Source: Ichthyophonus hoferi (Eukaryota; Opisthokonta; Ichthyosporea; Ichthyophonida; Ichthyophonidae). From it: 64,000 nt of DNA. A model generated the notes under the pieces. It worked only from the letters and a program-made list of their open reading frames with translations, did no database searches and was not told the origin of the DNA. This document shows, one piece after another, positions 49,101-62,542 of the stretch. The position numbers and the translations under genes are program-made. Numbering within the stretch: position 1 is the stretch's first letter; every line of letters begins with the position of its first letter. The DNA lies in the NCBI GenBank assembly GCA_002751075.1, contig NAOQ01000008.1, positions 184,097-248,096 on the forward strand. Direction: 5' to 3'.

Positions 49101-52100
49101 CTAAAGCGTCTGATTGGTCTACATTTGGTTTAATCCTATACCTCTAAACAAGTTAATAATAAAAAATAATTACTAACAATATGAAATTATTGCGTTAATA
49201 TATTTTAAATAATAATAATAATAGTATACAAATATTATTAATAAAAATCACTTATTCATTACAATAAAACATCTAATACGTATGTTTTGAACCCGTGTAA
49301 TTTGAAAGATATAATTTTTCAAGTAACTTAAAGGGATGTAGATATTAGTTCTGACAGAACCGTTGAACTAAGACAACTGTGATATATATTCAAAATTGAT
49401 CCTTTATAGTCATATCATGCTATGCTTATTACAATACTGTATTATCTCATATTGTATTACAATATTATTACATTATTATTATCTTATATTATATTATATG
49501 GCATTATTATTAAAGAATATTATATTTTATTATTACTATATTATACTATACTATATACCAATGCAATTCAATCATTTGATATATATATATATATGTACAT
49601 CCCTGTATAAATCAAAGCAAAGAATAAGCGCACTAGTCAGTGGGTATGGTTAGTTAGGTTTCATGATATATATACCTTTAGGCTCAGCAGCTATATATTC
49701 GGCCAGTCCATTGATAGACTGTTCATCTGCTGAGAGGGTACCTATACATTGGAAATTTGTATACATGTGTAGGTATATGTATATGTATATGTATGCACGT
49801 GCGTATGTTTATGTGTATGCTTATGTTTACATGTACATGTATGCGTATGTGCATGAATATGTGTATGTGTATATGTAGGTGTACGCGTAGGTGTATTTAT
49901 ATGTATATCTATATGTATGTGTATGGTTATGTGTATGTTTATGTGCATGAGTATGTATATGTATATGCATACGTGTGCTTGTGTGTATGTGTATGTGTAT
50001 GTATATATGCAATTGTAGGTGTGTAGAAAAGCAAGCAATTGAGTATGTGGCAAGGGTAGGTATGAATTATAAAATAAAGAATGATTATAATTCATAGTTA
50101 TATGCATGTTTCCGTAATTTTGATACAAAGCTCAAAATTAAACAGCATGCTAGAGATATATTTTATTCTTAGTCTTCTTATATGTCAATATAGATTCATA
50201 TATAGCTATCTATAGCTTTCAATATTATCCGCACTTCAATCACAGTATGTCTGCCAATATATAAATAAACATTTATATATAAGCGTTTTATTTTTAATGT
50301 ATGATATTATTTTTTATTATGTTTTATTATATTATACTATATTATATTGCATTACATTACGTCATACTGTATCATTTTATATTATATATCAAAACGACCA
50401 TCACCCCACCGCCCATACCTTTAGCTCCAGTACTCCTTTCCTCCGCCATTCCCTTCATCTTGACTAAACTTTGAATTGCAGCGTTGATGTCAACCAGTGC
50501 CCCCTTTCGGGCTGCCTGCACCTTTGTTTTACTACCTGCACCAGGCGGATTAGGGGCTGGTGCAGCATTCCCATTAAAGTTATTTTCATAATTCATACTA
50601 TTGCTATTGCCTGTATCTACTACCGGAGCTTGATAGTATGGGTCGGCATTACCTCCACTTGCCCCTGAAGACCCTCCAAACGGATCAAAGGCATCCCCTC
50701 CTCCAGTATTAGGTTTCGAGGCACTTCCGAACGGATCAAATGCATTTCCTCCTGTATCAGGCTCCGATGGGTTTGACATTGACATTCCTGCCATTGAATC
50801 TAACGCATTATCTACAGTAGGTACCTCTGCATCTACCTGTGGGGGACTTGAAAAAGGGTCATAGTCACCCAGGTCTCCAGTATTACCAGTATCACCTAAT
50901 CCTTCAAGGCCAGTCATTGCATCTATCGACCCAGCGTCCTCAAGAAGAGCAGGGGAGTCAGTATCATCCAACAGTGGTATCTCATTCGTGCCCATGTCCA
51001 TGTCCATGTCCAGGAGTGCATCTTCAGAACTGTCACCTAGAGAAATATCATCATCATCAACTGCAAACGGATCAAATTCTTGACGCCGTTGTCGCATTAA
51101 ATCGGACGGCTGTTTTTAAAAAATAAAATGAAAAAGTGTTCAGAAGAGGGACTGATAAATAATAAGGTATCACATTACATTAAAATATAATATAATATAA
51201 TATAGCATAATACAAGGAGACGTAAAAAATATATATAATGTAATACTGTATACTATGTTTTATAGGGGTTTTACTCCTGGTATAAGTATTTGTACCTTCT
51301 ATATCCTCTTGCCCCTACAAACAAATCTCAGCGTCAATTTATAGTGTAGCCGCGATTTGCATTTTAGAATTATTTAAATGGAAATGTATTTGGTTTTGTA
51401 GTCTTTCCTATTAATATTTAATCACATTTGCTTACATTGTTTTATTCGTTTAAAAGAAAACATTGCCTAACTGCATTGTCAAAATGCAATTTTTTGCCCA
51501 AAATAATTTACTTACTTAACTTACTTAATTGTTGAATGAGTAAATTCTCTAAAACATAATAATAATCCGATAGTATGGAGTGATTAAAATACTATGACAT
51601 ATTAGAATTATTTATAGTATATGTTATTAATATATCCATTTACTTTGTATAAAAGCACACTAAGATATAGCCGCTTGCCGTCTTCTCCCTATATATATTG
51701 TAATATGATAGGATAAAGGTCATACATCCTCTAGCTCCCAAACAACATGGATTTTTATTGCATAACTATTATTAATTTTATATTTTAATAATTCAGGAAT
51801 AATGCACCTCAATGAGTAAATAAGCAATACGTATATAGTAGATGTCATTTAAGAATAAACGATAAATAATACTAATAATAATAAATTAATAAAACAACTC
51901 ATGGTTTTTAATAACTGGTAGAATAGTATAAATAATACATCTTCATTATAATTATTTGCTTCAAAATGCATTTTTCCAATGACATTATTAAATTAATTAT
52001 ATTTTCCTATAAAAATTAAGTAGGTCCAAACTGTTGGGACATGCGTAATCCGCAACAGTGATTTTTTGTTAATCTATTATAGTATTAAAATATAACATAC

Positions 52101-53203
52101 ATTTTATCTATTTATTATATGTTATTAATTAAATAGTAGGGATTTTTTATTATCAAACTTACTTAATAAGGATTTAAAGTGAGATTAATTCCTGTATACT
52201 ATATTATATTAGATATAAATTTTGTTTCGAATTCAGTTTCATCGTATAACATATCTTTATAGTAGTATAAATTAACCACTATGTGACTGAGACGGGGCTT
52301 GTAGTTTTGTTTACATTATAGTTCCAAGGTGACTGCTTAAATAAAGACAGAATATGTTTATCTCATATTTGTTTTGCTTAAACGGATACACCTGACTAAG
52401 TATTGATTTGGATTATGATCAAGCTTTTATTCCGACACTTTGAAAACCTTTTGACACAAGGACTCAGTCTAGGATTATTTTTTTCATTCATAAGAGAGTA
52501 TAAACTCCAAATGTTAAATTAAGTCAAATGATAGTATATAAAAATATGTGTCCTACACAAACACATGCTTTACATTATCTTGTCCTCCATTCCTCTTTAT
52601 AAATGCAGGAGCTGTATTTATATTACTTTATACTTATAGTTGTACTTATATATGTGGTACTGTATATTTATATTTGTAGTTATTATTTAAGAGATTTATT
52701 TTTTGTTGATTGGGTTATTCTATTATTAAATAAAGAGAAAACATGCTTTCCAGTTACACATTTTTTAATTGTCGCACTATATATATATATGTAAGGCTCA
52801 CTTAAAGAAACTATATAGTTCAACCTGTTAATAGACCAGATCATTACTATTGGCGCTTTATATATTTGATATGGTAAATTAACAATATGGACGACTTAAA
52901 AAACAAAACATGCGTAACTACTAAGAAAATATACGCCCTAAATATATAAAATTGGTGCTAAAAGACTCACAGGTAAACCCACTGGCAGACTTTATGTCTA
53001 AATTCTTAAAATAAAAGCCATACAATTTATAATACTATAATAAAGATAATAAACACAAGTAATACACTCTATAATATTATAATATAATATAAAATGTATG
53101 CAAATTGATTTTTCCAAATACTTACTTGGTCTGTAGATAAGGCTATGGATGTATTAGCAAACAAGCAAAGCGCTGCAGCACTAAAGTATATTTCAATATG
53201 CAT
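46112..53203 (-). CDS. Predicted secreted DPF-repeat protein with C-terminal B-lectin domain
   Basis: Six exons join in frame on the minus strand (404 aa): 53203-53126, 51109-50419, 49741-49676, 48210-48146, 46754-46641, 46312-46112. Exon 1 is a signal peptide (MHIEIYFSAAALCLFANTS, likely cut after SIA). Exon 2 opens with a dibasic RQRR (32-35), a furin-type site. An acidic Asp/Gly/Ser-rich region follows, with four DPF motifs including two FDPFG units. Exons 4-6 form a bulb-type (mannose-binding-like) lectin domain: GQLMKNGDKL, then LQSDGNIVLY, an exact QxDxNxVxY site (304-312), then IPIWSSNT. A degenerate second repeat (TKDGRFVIANPTG) follows. Two Cys (298 and 402) could pair. B-lectin domains bind mannose-type glycans. 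Carbohydrate binding and secretion are inferred. The link of exon 1 across a 2.0 kb intron is the least certain part; otherwise translation could begin at Met31. Confidence 0.73.
49757..50020. repeat. Minisatellite-like TATGTG/TATGTA array
   Basis: A long run of imperfect TATGTG/TATGTA hexamers inside intron 2 of the lectin gene. It produces long but meaningless open frames on both strands (Tyr/Thr/His- or Met/Cys/Val-rich). Confidence 0.9.
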
Positions 53204-55455
53204 TGTATGAGCAGTAATTGCTTTTCAAAATTGATATAATGAGGCCTAAATAAATATATCCGGTTGCCTTTTTCAAAACCTGGTGTATGTATCTATGTGT
53301 TTTTTACTTGGATTAGCATATAAAGCATATAATGCAAAGAGATATATATATATATATATAGAAGATGGATAGGTGGAGAACCGAACAATTTGATCTCAAA
53401 GCAATTTATATTTTCGACGCACCCTGGAATGTCAGGAATGCATTGTTGAATAATATTAACCAATAGAATCGTCCTCATAAAATTAACTAATCATAAAATT
53501 GTATGCTCAAAAGCTACATACATAATTCAAATAGTCTTATAGTTATTTGACCTGCTCAAACTCATTAGTTTTATTTATTAATTAATTAATATATAAAGAC
53601 GTTTCTTAGTATAATTTAACATTAAATAAAATGATTGACTTAAAAAATAGTGTGAATTGCGTACATAATTTCAAACAACGCCTACAGCTAAACAACGAAA
53701 AATATATACTTTTTAAATATTTTAAATATTTTAAATAGAAATTGCAGGCATAAAATACATAATTATTAGATTACAAACTTTATAGACGGGATTTCTTATT
53801 ATACAGTTAAAGATGCATTTATTGTATTAAATCAAGCATACTAGCATTAATAATAATGTAACAATAATGATAATATTATTATTATTATATTTATGGGAGG
53901 AATACTTGCGTTTCTATCAACATCACTGATTGTTATGGTGTATATATGTACACAGCAATTAGAAGGGTGTAAAATAAGCATATTTACATATATATAACCA
54001 ATATTATTTAATAATATTAGTATTTTTAGAAAAAAATTATTGATAATTTAAATTTATTTTATAAATAATACTTACAATACAAGTAAGCTTAACCCGATAT
54101 ATTTTGGTAGTTGAGTGAATAGTATATTTAATAAATGTAGGTCCAGGTTTCAATGATTGTATTGGATAGTAGAGCATCGTAATCTGTCCAATAACAATAC
54201 CATTCCAATATTCCAATACAGAACATAAAATTCGTTAATTGGGAGCATGTAGTATGGCCAATGTGTAGAGACATTGGATGGGCCTATTATATATCTATAC
54301 ATATATTAATGAGTTCATATATATATATATCTATTCACATAGTCGTATTTATTTATATTTATATTCATATTCATATTTATTTTTATTTATATTTATATAT
54401 TCATATCTATATTCATATTTATTTATAGTTATATTGGTATCTGTGACATAGTTTACTTAATTATCTGTTTTTAATACGTTCCAAAATCTAACTTAGACTG
54501 AGCCATACAACTTAACTACTTAGATAAATTCATACATCACATCACGTTTATGAACAAAAGCGTATACCCAGAACCAGTCTGAGCCCAGCTTGTATACTCA
54601 TTTAGAGTTGGTATTAGCTAATAAAAGTCCAGTACAGATCGTTGATTACAATAGAGGTTGTACAATATTTAACTAATCTCACCGCATACTAGGGCAATCG
54701 ATGTGACAATTATTTATTTATATTTATATTTATATTCATATTCATATTCAATATTCATATTCATAGTCATATTCATATCTATACTAATATATATATTTGT
54801 TTGTTTATACTTGATAGAGATATTTAATTGCTTATATTTACTTATTGAATCATATAAATGAGATTATTAGTATTAAGATCTGATACCTAGTAATGTATAT
54901 GTAATAGTTACGTAATAGTGAATTATATAATGTTATATATATAAAAAGGAAATACAATATGTAATATAGTATATAAAATAATATCAAATCATATACTATA
55001 TAGTACAATAATAGAATAATTAATAAAATTAAGTCGAGTATAATATTATATCATACTAAATCTCATCATATCATAATATGTCCTGAAATAAAGTATCATA
55101 CAATATACAATAATATAATGCAATATACTGTATTATAACATAATATAATATAATATCATATTATAACATATACAATACATAAATTAAAATTAACATTGCA
55201 TGCCATATATTTTAATTACAGTTTTATTATAAAATACGAAGCTACCAATATGGTAAATTGTATGCAACAGAATGTACTAGATTATATTATGCAGTCGTGT
55301 TATATATATCACATCTTTATGTTAACATTTTAATATTTAACAGGATATATATATATACATGAACATACATATACGTATTTATAATTATAATGATTCTTAC
55401 TAGGAGGGAAGTTTATACTTACGTGTGCGAATGACTGGAGTGATTCAATTCAGAA
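53204..55455. other. Intergenic between divergent lectin and PRODH-like genes
   Basis: Very AT-rich. It contains TTATATTCATAT-type arrays at about 54340-54425 and 54710-54790 and a (TA)n run at 53341-53360. No exon-like sequence was recognised. It should hold both promoters, but no clear element can be named. Confidence 0.5.
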
Positions 55456-58400
55456 ATGAGTTTGCGCCGTTTATTGAGACAGACTGTTCCCGAAGTTCTG
55501 TTGTTATGGAAACAAAGAGGTGTGCTTCGTTTCTGTTACTATATTGAAGAATGAGGGTGTGTGATGCATAGCTAAATGCATTACAGTCATATGCTATACT
55601 ATAATGTACTGTACTATACTATACTATACTATAATATACTATACTATAATATACTGTGTTATACTATACTCTACTATCCTATACTAATAACATCTTATAT
55701 AGGTTCCTTAATGAGACACGGAGGTCTTCCTATAAACAAACTACGCATTGGTCAGGTTAGTTTCTATATATAGGCATATGATAGCCATATATAAATATAT
55801 TATTATAAAAGCGGATAGGATGCGAAGGAGTGATAAAAGAGAGATAGTGGGTATATAGGTATACAATAACTATATATGGGTATACAACAGCCATTTTAGA
55901 GTGCACAATAGCCATATATAGGTATACAATAACTATATAGGTATACAGTAACTATATATAGGTATACAATAATCATATATAGGTATACAATAACTATATA
56001 GGTATACAGTAACTAGATATAGGTATACAATAATCATATATAGGTATACAATAACTATACAGGTATACTATAATCATATATAGGTATACTATAATCATAT
56101 ATAGGTATACTATAGTCATATATAGGTATACTATAATTATATATAAGTATACTATAATCATATATAGGTATACAAGAACCATGTATGGGTAGGATACATT
56201 TGTACAGGCGGATATATATCTTTATATATAGATATATAAAGTGGTATATTTATGTATATATGTATATGTACATGCATACATACATACAAGGATAGGTGAC
56301 TCTGTAAGTAATAATGGTTGCTATATTAGGAAGGATACTATAACCATATTAGGAAACGTAATATAACCATTTTAGAAAAGGTACTGTAACCATATTAGGA
56401 AGTATATTTACATAGATCTATCTATTTTTGGATGAGAAATAGCAATCGATCAGTGATTAACAGCAGCAAGCCTAACAAAGTTATTGATCTAGGTAATCAG
56501 CAATCTGTGATTGGTACAAAATGATTTTGGTATTAATGTTTTTGTCATTAAATAAATGAAAATCTAGGATATAGTGTAAATATGAGATAATATGTATCTT
56601 ATTTGATTATATATATACATACAGTAAATAAAGCATTAAAATTTTAATATTTCCAAGACGTTAACCTTCTATCCATCCCACCCAACTCTTTTTTTCTCAG
56701 TATACTAAATGGGATTTAAATCTATTTTTCCCCCTCTCCCGCCGAAAATTGGCAATTGCGGGTGTTTTTACATTTACTATGGCGAATTTCACTGGTTATG
56801 TTGATGCTGAAGCCAACCATAAAGATGGAAGTTTGAATTTTGAGGAGGTCCAGGAGATGTTTATTGAAATTGTAAAAGAAATGGAGAGTAATACTCTAGG
56901 GAGAATAGGGCATTGTTTATTGACAAAGGTAGGAGTGTTTATTAAAGATATTGCACATTATAGTATGCTATGTTAAGTTATATTACAGGATATTATGCTT
57001 ACTTTGTATTGCATAGTCTGTTTATATTATATTATATTATATTAATTTTAGAATTAAGTTTTTTCAAAAATGATTATCATTCATTGGAGGATAGGAAATT
57101 TAAAAATATTCTAAATATTTTTAAAATTAAGTACACTATGCTTATATCTAGTACTATTGGACAGTACAACTGTATTAAAATTAATTCTGTGGTTCCACCA
57201 ATTAGATGTGGAGCTTCCCCTTTTTTACCCATTTCCTTTTAAATACTTGCAATCAATTGGATAAGAGCTACATAGCAACCATTTACTATTGGTTGATCGA
57301 CAGGTTAGCAGTGAATCAGCTAACCCTGTCCAGTAATCCAATATTTAAATCGCATCAAGTCGATATCTTAACTAAGCACAAATTTCTATTGGCCCCCGTG
57401 GTGTGTTGCCCAATGGAAGATAAGCTTACACAGCTAGATATGGATGATAATGCAGATGAGATCATTGGTTTTATTGGTCAAATTAAATCGGAAAGCAACC
57501 AATTAAATAGTAAGTTGTATTGTCATATAGGTAATTCCCCTTTTGTGTTTTTCTTGAAGTAATATTTGATTGCATATCGGTGTTAATCGATCATGTTGTT
57601 GGCGCTCAAACAGCCAATCATAGATGGTAATATATACATAGTAATATAATATATGCATAGTAATATAATATATACATTGTAATATATACATGGTAATATA
57701 TGTAATAATATAACATAACATATACATATACATGGGTGCACCAATGATGTACTAAGGATTATACTCTGATCTATTCTTTTGCCTAACGTACCTACTTACC
57801 TTTGCAGCTTATTATTTCATATTAAGTGAACCCTCCATATATGGGTTCATATATCTATATACATACAATTATAATATAATAGAATATAATATATATGATT
57901 TGACTATCGTATAGACATACAGATACCTATTTATATACTAGAAGATATGCTATCATATTATTTTACTATTGTCATACACATACTATCCTATCCTATCCTA
58001 TCCACAGATAATACTACTCCACTACTGGTCATAGATATACGATGCTTATCTAGCCAATCATCTCTTCGCCCGTTAGCGGAAATTTTAAATCATTGTCCCC
58101 CCAAAGAAAATTTATTAAATATTTCACGAATATTTAATATTAGGAGGATAAAATCTCTTAAAACCCCACAAATTAACGAAATTGAAGCAATTGTCAACCG
58201 AATTTTACGAATTTGCCTAGCAGCAAGAGAGAAAAATCAAGAAATTTATCTTCAAGGGGGGTTTGGACCTGAATGTAGCGGGGCTCAATACTTGATAAGG
58301 AAAATTGTCAAACAAGTTAATAAGATAGGAGGCAGAGTAAGTGTGTATGTGTAGTTATAGAATAGGTTGTTGTATGATATGCTGTATTGTATATTATATT

Positions 58401-59685
58401 AGGTGTTATACTATGTGGTGTGTTATACACATATTATATATAAAAGTTCGATTATGTTATACATTGTACCCTATCGTATATATCATACTGTATACCATAC
58501 TATATACTCTACGTCACTGATCTTTTTTATTCTCCCCTTTGTATTCGTTTAAATTTCCCGTTCTAGCCTTACCCAACAATAGACCCCAGTTAAAAATATT
58601 ATTATCTCTTCATTACTTATATCGCTATAATAACATATAATAGTATAATACGTATATATATATAGGGATGCATATATTCCTTTAAATATATTCGTGTACA
58701 TATAATTTTATATCGCCACAATTATTGCTTGATGCATACTTATAAATTTTTATTTTCTAATATTCAGGTTTACCAGGCGTACCAATTGGACACTATTGGT
58801 TTGAATAATCTTAAAACTGACCTATTAGAAGCGAAGGAATGTGGATTTTTCTTTGGTGCAGTGATTGGTGAATTTAATACTGATGATTGGAATGGAGGGA
58901 TAACTACAATGGACCCACCCACTACCAATGAAAATTTAGATCCAACAATGGATTTTCATGATACTGCAGTGGGGATGCTACAGAATTTGGGCACTCGGGT
59001 AGGGGTGGTAAAAATTACCCCAACTATTAATTTTCGTCTGACACGGGCTATGCAATTACTACTGCCCCATTTAACAACTTTCGATATGGACCCCTCGGAA
59101 CTTGAAAATAAGTCTAAGAATAACTCTACGGTAGGAAGTTTTTACAATTTTCATAATTCTCATGACCCAATTGAGATAACAGAAGTGGCTAATTTAGATA
59201 AATCTGTGGCATTAGAGAGTGAAATTCAAAAAAGTAATAAGACCCCCCCTAACGTCATTGAAAAAGTTTGCAAAACACAGGAAGAACTCCTAGACTTTGA
59301 AGGCGAAACTGGAGGAGAGGTGTCTAATATTGAAACTCATCATAATTATAACCCACCTTCTTTTTTTCCTAGTATTGTATTTGCCTTGCATAGCCAATCA
59401 TCAGTATCACATGTGACGCAGCAGCTAAGCCTATATAAGGTTAATCCTGAGCATATCAGTTTTGCGCAAATTTATGGATTAGCGGATAGCACGTCATTGG
59501 TACTGCGTGCAGCAGGGTGGAAAGTATTAAAATTTGTACCAATGGGAACGTTGGAAGGAAGGATTAATTACGTAAAGTACTTACTGCACGAGAAGGTTAA
59601 GGTATTTCAGGATAATCCTGATGTAATGTACTGGCGGGAATTATTCCGGACATGTGTTAAGGGACTTGCAGATCATGGCAAATAG
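55456..59685 (+). CDS. PRODH: Proline dehydrogenase family protein, predicted catalytically inactive
   Basis: Six exons join in frame (593 aa; human PRODH is about 600): 55456-55519, 55703-55755, 56701-56928, 57320-57509, 58008-58336, 58768-59685. The N terminus (MSLRRLLRQTVPEVLLLW) looks like a mitochondrial presequence. TFTMANFTG aligns with human TFYGHFVAG, LLVIDIRCLSS with FVAIKLTALGR, EIYLQGGFGPE with VRLMVDAEQTY, YQAYQLD with YQCYLKD, FFFGAVIGEF with WCFGAKLVRGAY, FAQIYGLAD with FGQLLGMCD, and VLKFVPMGTLEGRINYVKYL with VYKYVPYGPVMEVLPYLSRR. PRODH oxidises proline with FAD. Here the IK lysine is Asp188, the DAE aspartate is Gln261, the KLVR residues are lost and the substrate-binding Arg pair is gone. 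A ~100-residue acidic insert precedes SIVFALHS. The exon 3/4 acceptor (57320) was picked by phase among nearby alternatives. DGSLNFEEV resembles part of an EF-hand, but the loop is irregular. Confidence 0.78.
55590..55690. repeat. TATAC pentamer array in intron 1 of PRODH-like gene
   Basis: Imperfect (TATAC/TATAA)n just before the exon 2 acceptor. It is similar in kind to arrays in introns of the other genes in the window. Confidence 0.85.
55857..56185. repeat. Minisatellite, ~20-28 bp unit with palindromic GTATAC
   Basis: More than a dozen imperfect units of the form ATATAGGTATACAATAACT, varying by small insertions and by C/T changes. It lies in intron 2 of the PRODH-like gene. It yields a repetitive minus-strand frame (VYLYMII repeats) that is an artefact. 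Confidence 0.9.
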
Positions 59686-62542
59686 TTCCACTGTATTACT
59701 TACCTATAGCTGGAGTTATCATCAGCATGCAGATGACAAGGCCGGGACTCCTGTGTTGGTATACAGGTAACACTACACTAGATAGCCCTAAGGATTACTA
59801 CCTACCCTATGTCATGTCAACGTTGTTGGACACGCGAATGTCCAGTAAAACCCTAGGCCCCAAATTTATATCTCCGTCGGTGATACTTCAGAAAATTCGC
59901 AGAGCATTGGAACTGCAGAAGGAGATAGTTGGACAAATATAGATACGAATGAAAATATCTATATCCAAACAACAATTCTGAAAGAGAGTTACCGCACAAT
60001 AATTTTATAGGAGTAATTCCAATATGTTATCAGACAAAGGCAAAGAACTCGTGGTGCTCATAATGGAGGCAAGAAGATAGACCGCGATTTGGATGTCTCG
60101 GCTAACCTTTGTGACACTGTCCTATATAGGTTTTACAACTATCAGTGTAAGGCTCTCTCTCAAGATATATTGAGAGAAACCTAAACGGGGACTATAATAG
60201 ATCCTGGGAGGGAGAACCTCAATCGCAGACATAGAAATATAGGCTTTAAAAATATAAAATATAAAATTGAATTATGTGCCAATAATCTAGTGATGCTTTA
60301 TTTTTTAAATAATTATGAAATTCGCAATATTAGGTATATTATAGACACTGCTCTCAGCATAAGCCCTTATATAGACACCATTAAAATCTAAGGCCAGAGA
60401 ATTTTGAAGTCCGGTCAAAGATACATCATTGCCCTATGGTGGCAAATACATATATCAAAATGAACCATTAATAAAATACTATAGCAATCTGGGGTAGTTC
60501 TAGTGACTTGTCCATAGGATTCGGGGTCGCCAATTGAAGTTTTGTAATAGGACGATATATAGATTACGATATTGTTTAACAAATAATAAATGAATGCAAA
60601 GCTTCGAGTGTCCCGAAGGTATTCATACTTTTCCCATATCAATATTATGTACTGGCGTGCGGGGTTGCCGCGTATGCCTGCGTGTGCCGGGGCGTTTATT
60701 GGTAGTTTCTGTTTCCTTTTACCCTTTTCCAATTTCTACTTATCGCGGGGGTGTCAGTATTAATCGCAGCTGTGTTCATCAATGTAAATGGAGCCGTTAG
60801 TAAATATTCTTATTAACAAATGAATTTATCTGCTTAAGAACTGTAAGATTCTGTAGCCACAGCATCTTATAAGAACATAATTCGATCAATTAATATCGGA
60901 CCAATTATTTCATGATCAATGGAATAAGAACTAGCGGGAACATTAGCCACCAGATTACCATCAAAAAAGGTCATGTTCGGTAAACTGTGTAGTTGCTCTA
61001 AGGCTAACCCGACTCGAAAAGGGGGTGCAATATTGCCTAATATATTTAGGATGTGATGTTGAAGGACGCATCTAAGAAATTCAGACTCTGGTATAGGCAA
61101 CTAATCTTTTTATTATATTGTTTTGTACTTAATACGGTTATGATTACGTAACATTCATTCGCTAATTGTAATTAAAACCATTTTGGAGGAATTGTTTGTA
61201 ATTTATAGTAAATACAGAACTTTACGATCGGGTTAGATAGAAAAATCAATATACATACACTTGAACACAATATATAAGGGTAATTTTGGGATATATAATG
61301 GCTGCAGTTAAAGAAATGAGTATTATTACTAAGGATTGCATTATTTATTGCTACATATATTACTATTCACTTATCTATTAATGTATAGATTTATTGTACC
61401 TAATATGCTTATAATTACTTTACATTTATTGGCTAATTTTAATTTAAAAACAATTTTTGGCGGGAAATTTTATGATTTTTAAAAAATGATGTGAACTTTA
61501 TACTCGGAATAAACAAAAACAAATAAATATACAATACAATCAAATAATATATATTGGATCAGTAAAATATAATATTATACAGTCTAGTATACTATAGCAT
61601 AATGTACGTGCATATGCTTATATATATTTATGTATGTACGTGTGTCTATGTATGTATGTATGTGTGTATGTATATATATATATATATATATGCGTATGTG
61701 TATGGGTAATTCATATAGAGAAGATTTCCGTTAGTAGTTGTTTGAAGTTCTGAATTTATGTTGACATATTTTTCTGTATTAAAAAAAAGTGGGTTTTTAT
61801 TGTACTTAAATCTTATAAATTTATGAAGGAATATAAGTATTAGGTATAGTTCTTAAAATTTTAAATAGTTATATAAATACATTTGTTTAAAATAAATTTA
61901 TATGTATATATTATTATGTTGTTTTGTTTCATTTTATTCTATATTGTATCATATCATGTTACACTGCATTGCATTATAATATTTTTGTTCTATTCTAATT
62001 TATTTTATTGCATTAAAATATATTAGATTATATTATACTATTTTATACTATATTGTGTTGTGATATACTGTAGTATACTATATTATGCTTTATTACATTA
62101 CATTATATTACATTGTACTGTATTACACTACATTATATTGTGTTATACTATACTATATTTTATTACTGTATATATTATTATATTATTCAATATCATATCC
62201 TTTCATATTTGAATATATACAATTAAATCAGGAAAGCAACCTATGATCACTGGCGGGATTAACCAACCGCTTTTTTTATTGCTTTAATTTTAAACTTTTA
62301 TTTAAACCAATAATTTTATTTCCAACATGAAAATTAAAATTGCAATCTATGTAGTATGCAGTCAATGTATGATTGGGTTGGCTTTAATGGTTTACAGTTT
62401 TGTAAGTCAAATACTATTTCGTATTACATCATATATAACATCTAATATTATGTCCTAAATTACATTGTATATCATGTCCCATATTATATACTATATTATA
62501 CCTTATCTTATATTTTATGCGCAGAAGTCATCAACCAGTAAC
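59686..62542. other. Intergenic, one unexplained short frame
   Basis: After the PRODH-like stop, a 71-codon plus frame (59727-59942, ending LQKIRRALELQKEIVGQI) has coding-like composition but no recognised family or splice partner. It could be 3' UTR or a repeat remnant. A minus frame at 61100-60867 is likewise unassigned. 60640-60770 is GC-richer than its surroundings. Simple TATG/TA repeats occur at about 61615-61690. A possible 5' UTR intron acceptor (GCGCAG) lies at about 62519-62524, just before the RING gene. Confidence 0.4.
60480..60545 (-). repeat. Short family B remnant
   Basis: TCTAGTGACTTGTCCATAGG and the following GGGGTCGCCAATTG match the edge of the other family B copies. The peptide GDPESYGQVTRT corresponds to GDPDSCGQVART at 19198-19640. 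Confidence 0.5.

Noticed and set aside
49742-50128. Long frames on both strands rich in Tyr/Thr/His or Met/Cys/Val
   Set aside because: They are translations of the TATGTG minisatellite inside intron 2 of the lectin gene.
50372-51109. Clathrin light chain or endocytic adaptor because of the DPF and dileucine motifs
   Set aside because: The downstream exons join in frame to a B-lectin domain and an upstream exon gives a signal peptide. No clathrin-binding coiled coil is present.
51280-51310. Possible 19-nt micro-exon between lectin-gene exons 1 and 2
   Set aside because: Flanked by plausible AG and GT, but no reading phase keeps the frame with both neighbours.
55994-56182. Repetitive minus-strand frame (VYLYMII units)
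   Set aside because: Translation of the GTATAC minisatellite in a PRODH-like intron; no gene.
56700-56928. EF-hand in exon 3 of the PRODH-like gene (DGSLNFEEV)
   Set aside because: The loop has the wrong spacing for positions 1, 3 and 5. The same exon aligns with the PRODH N-terminal region, so a functional EF-hand is not supported.
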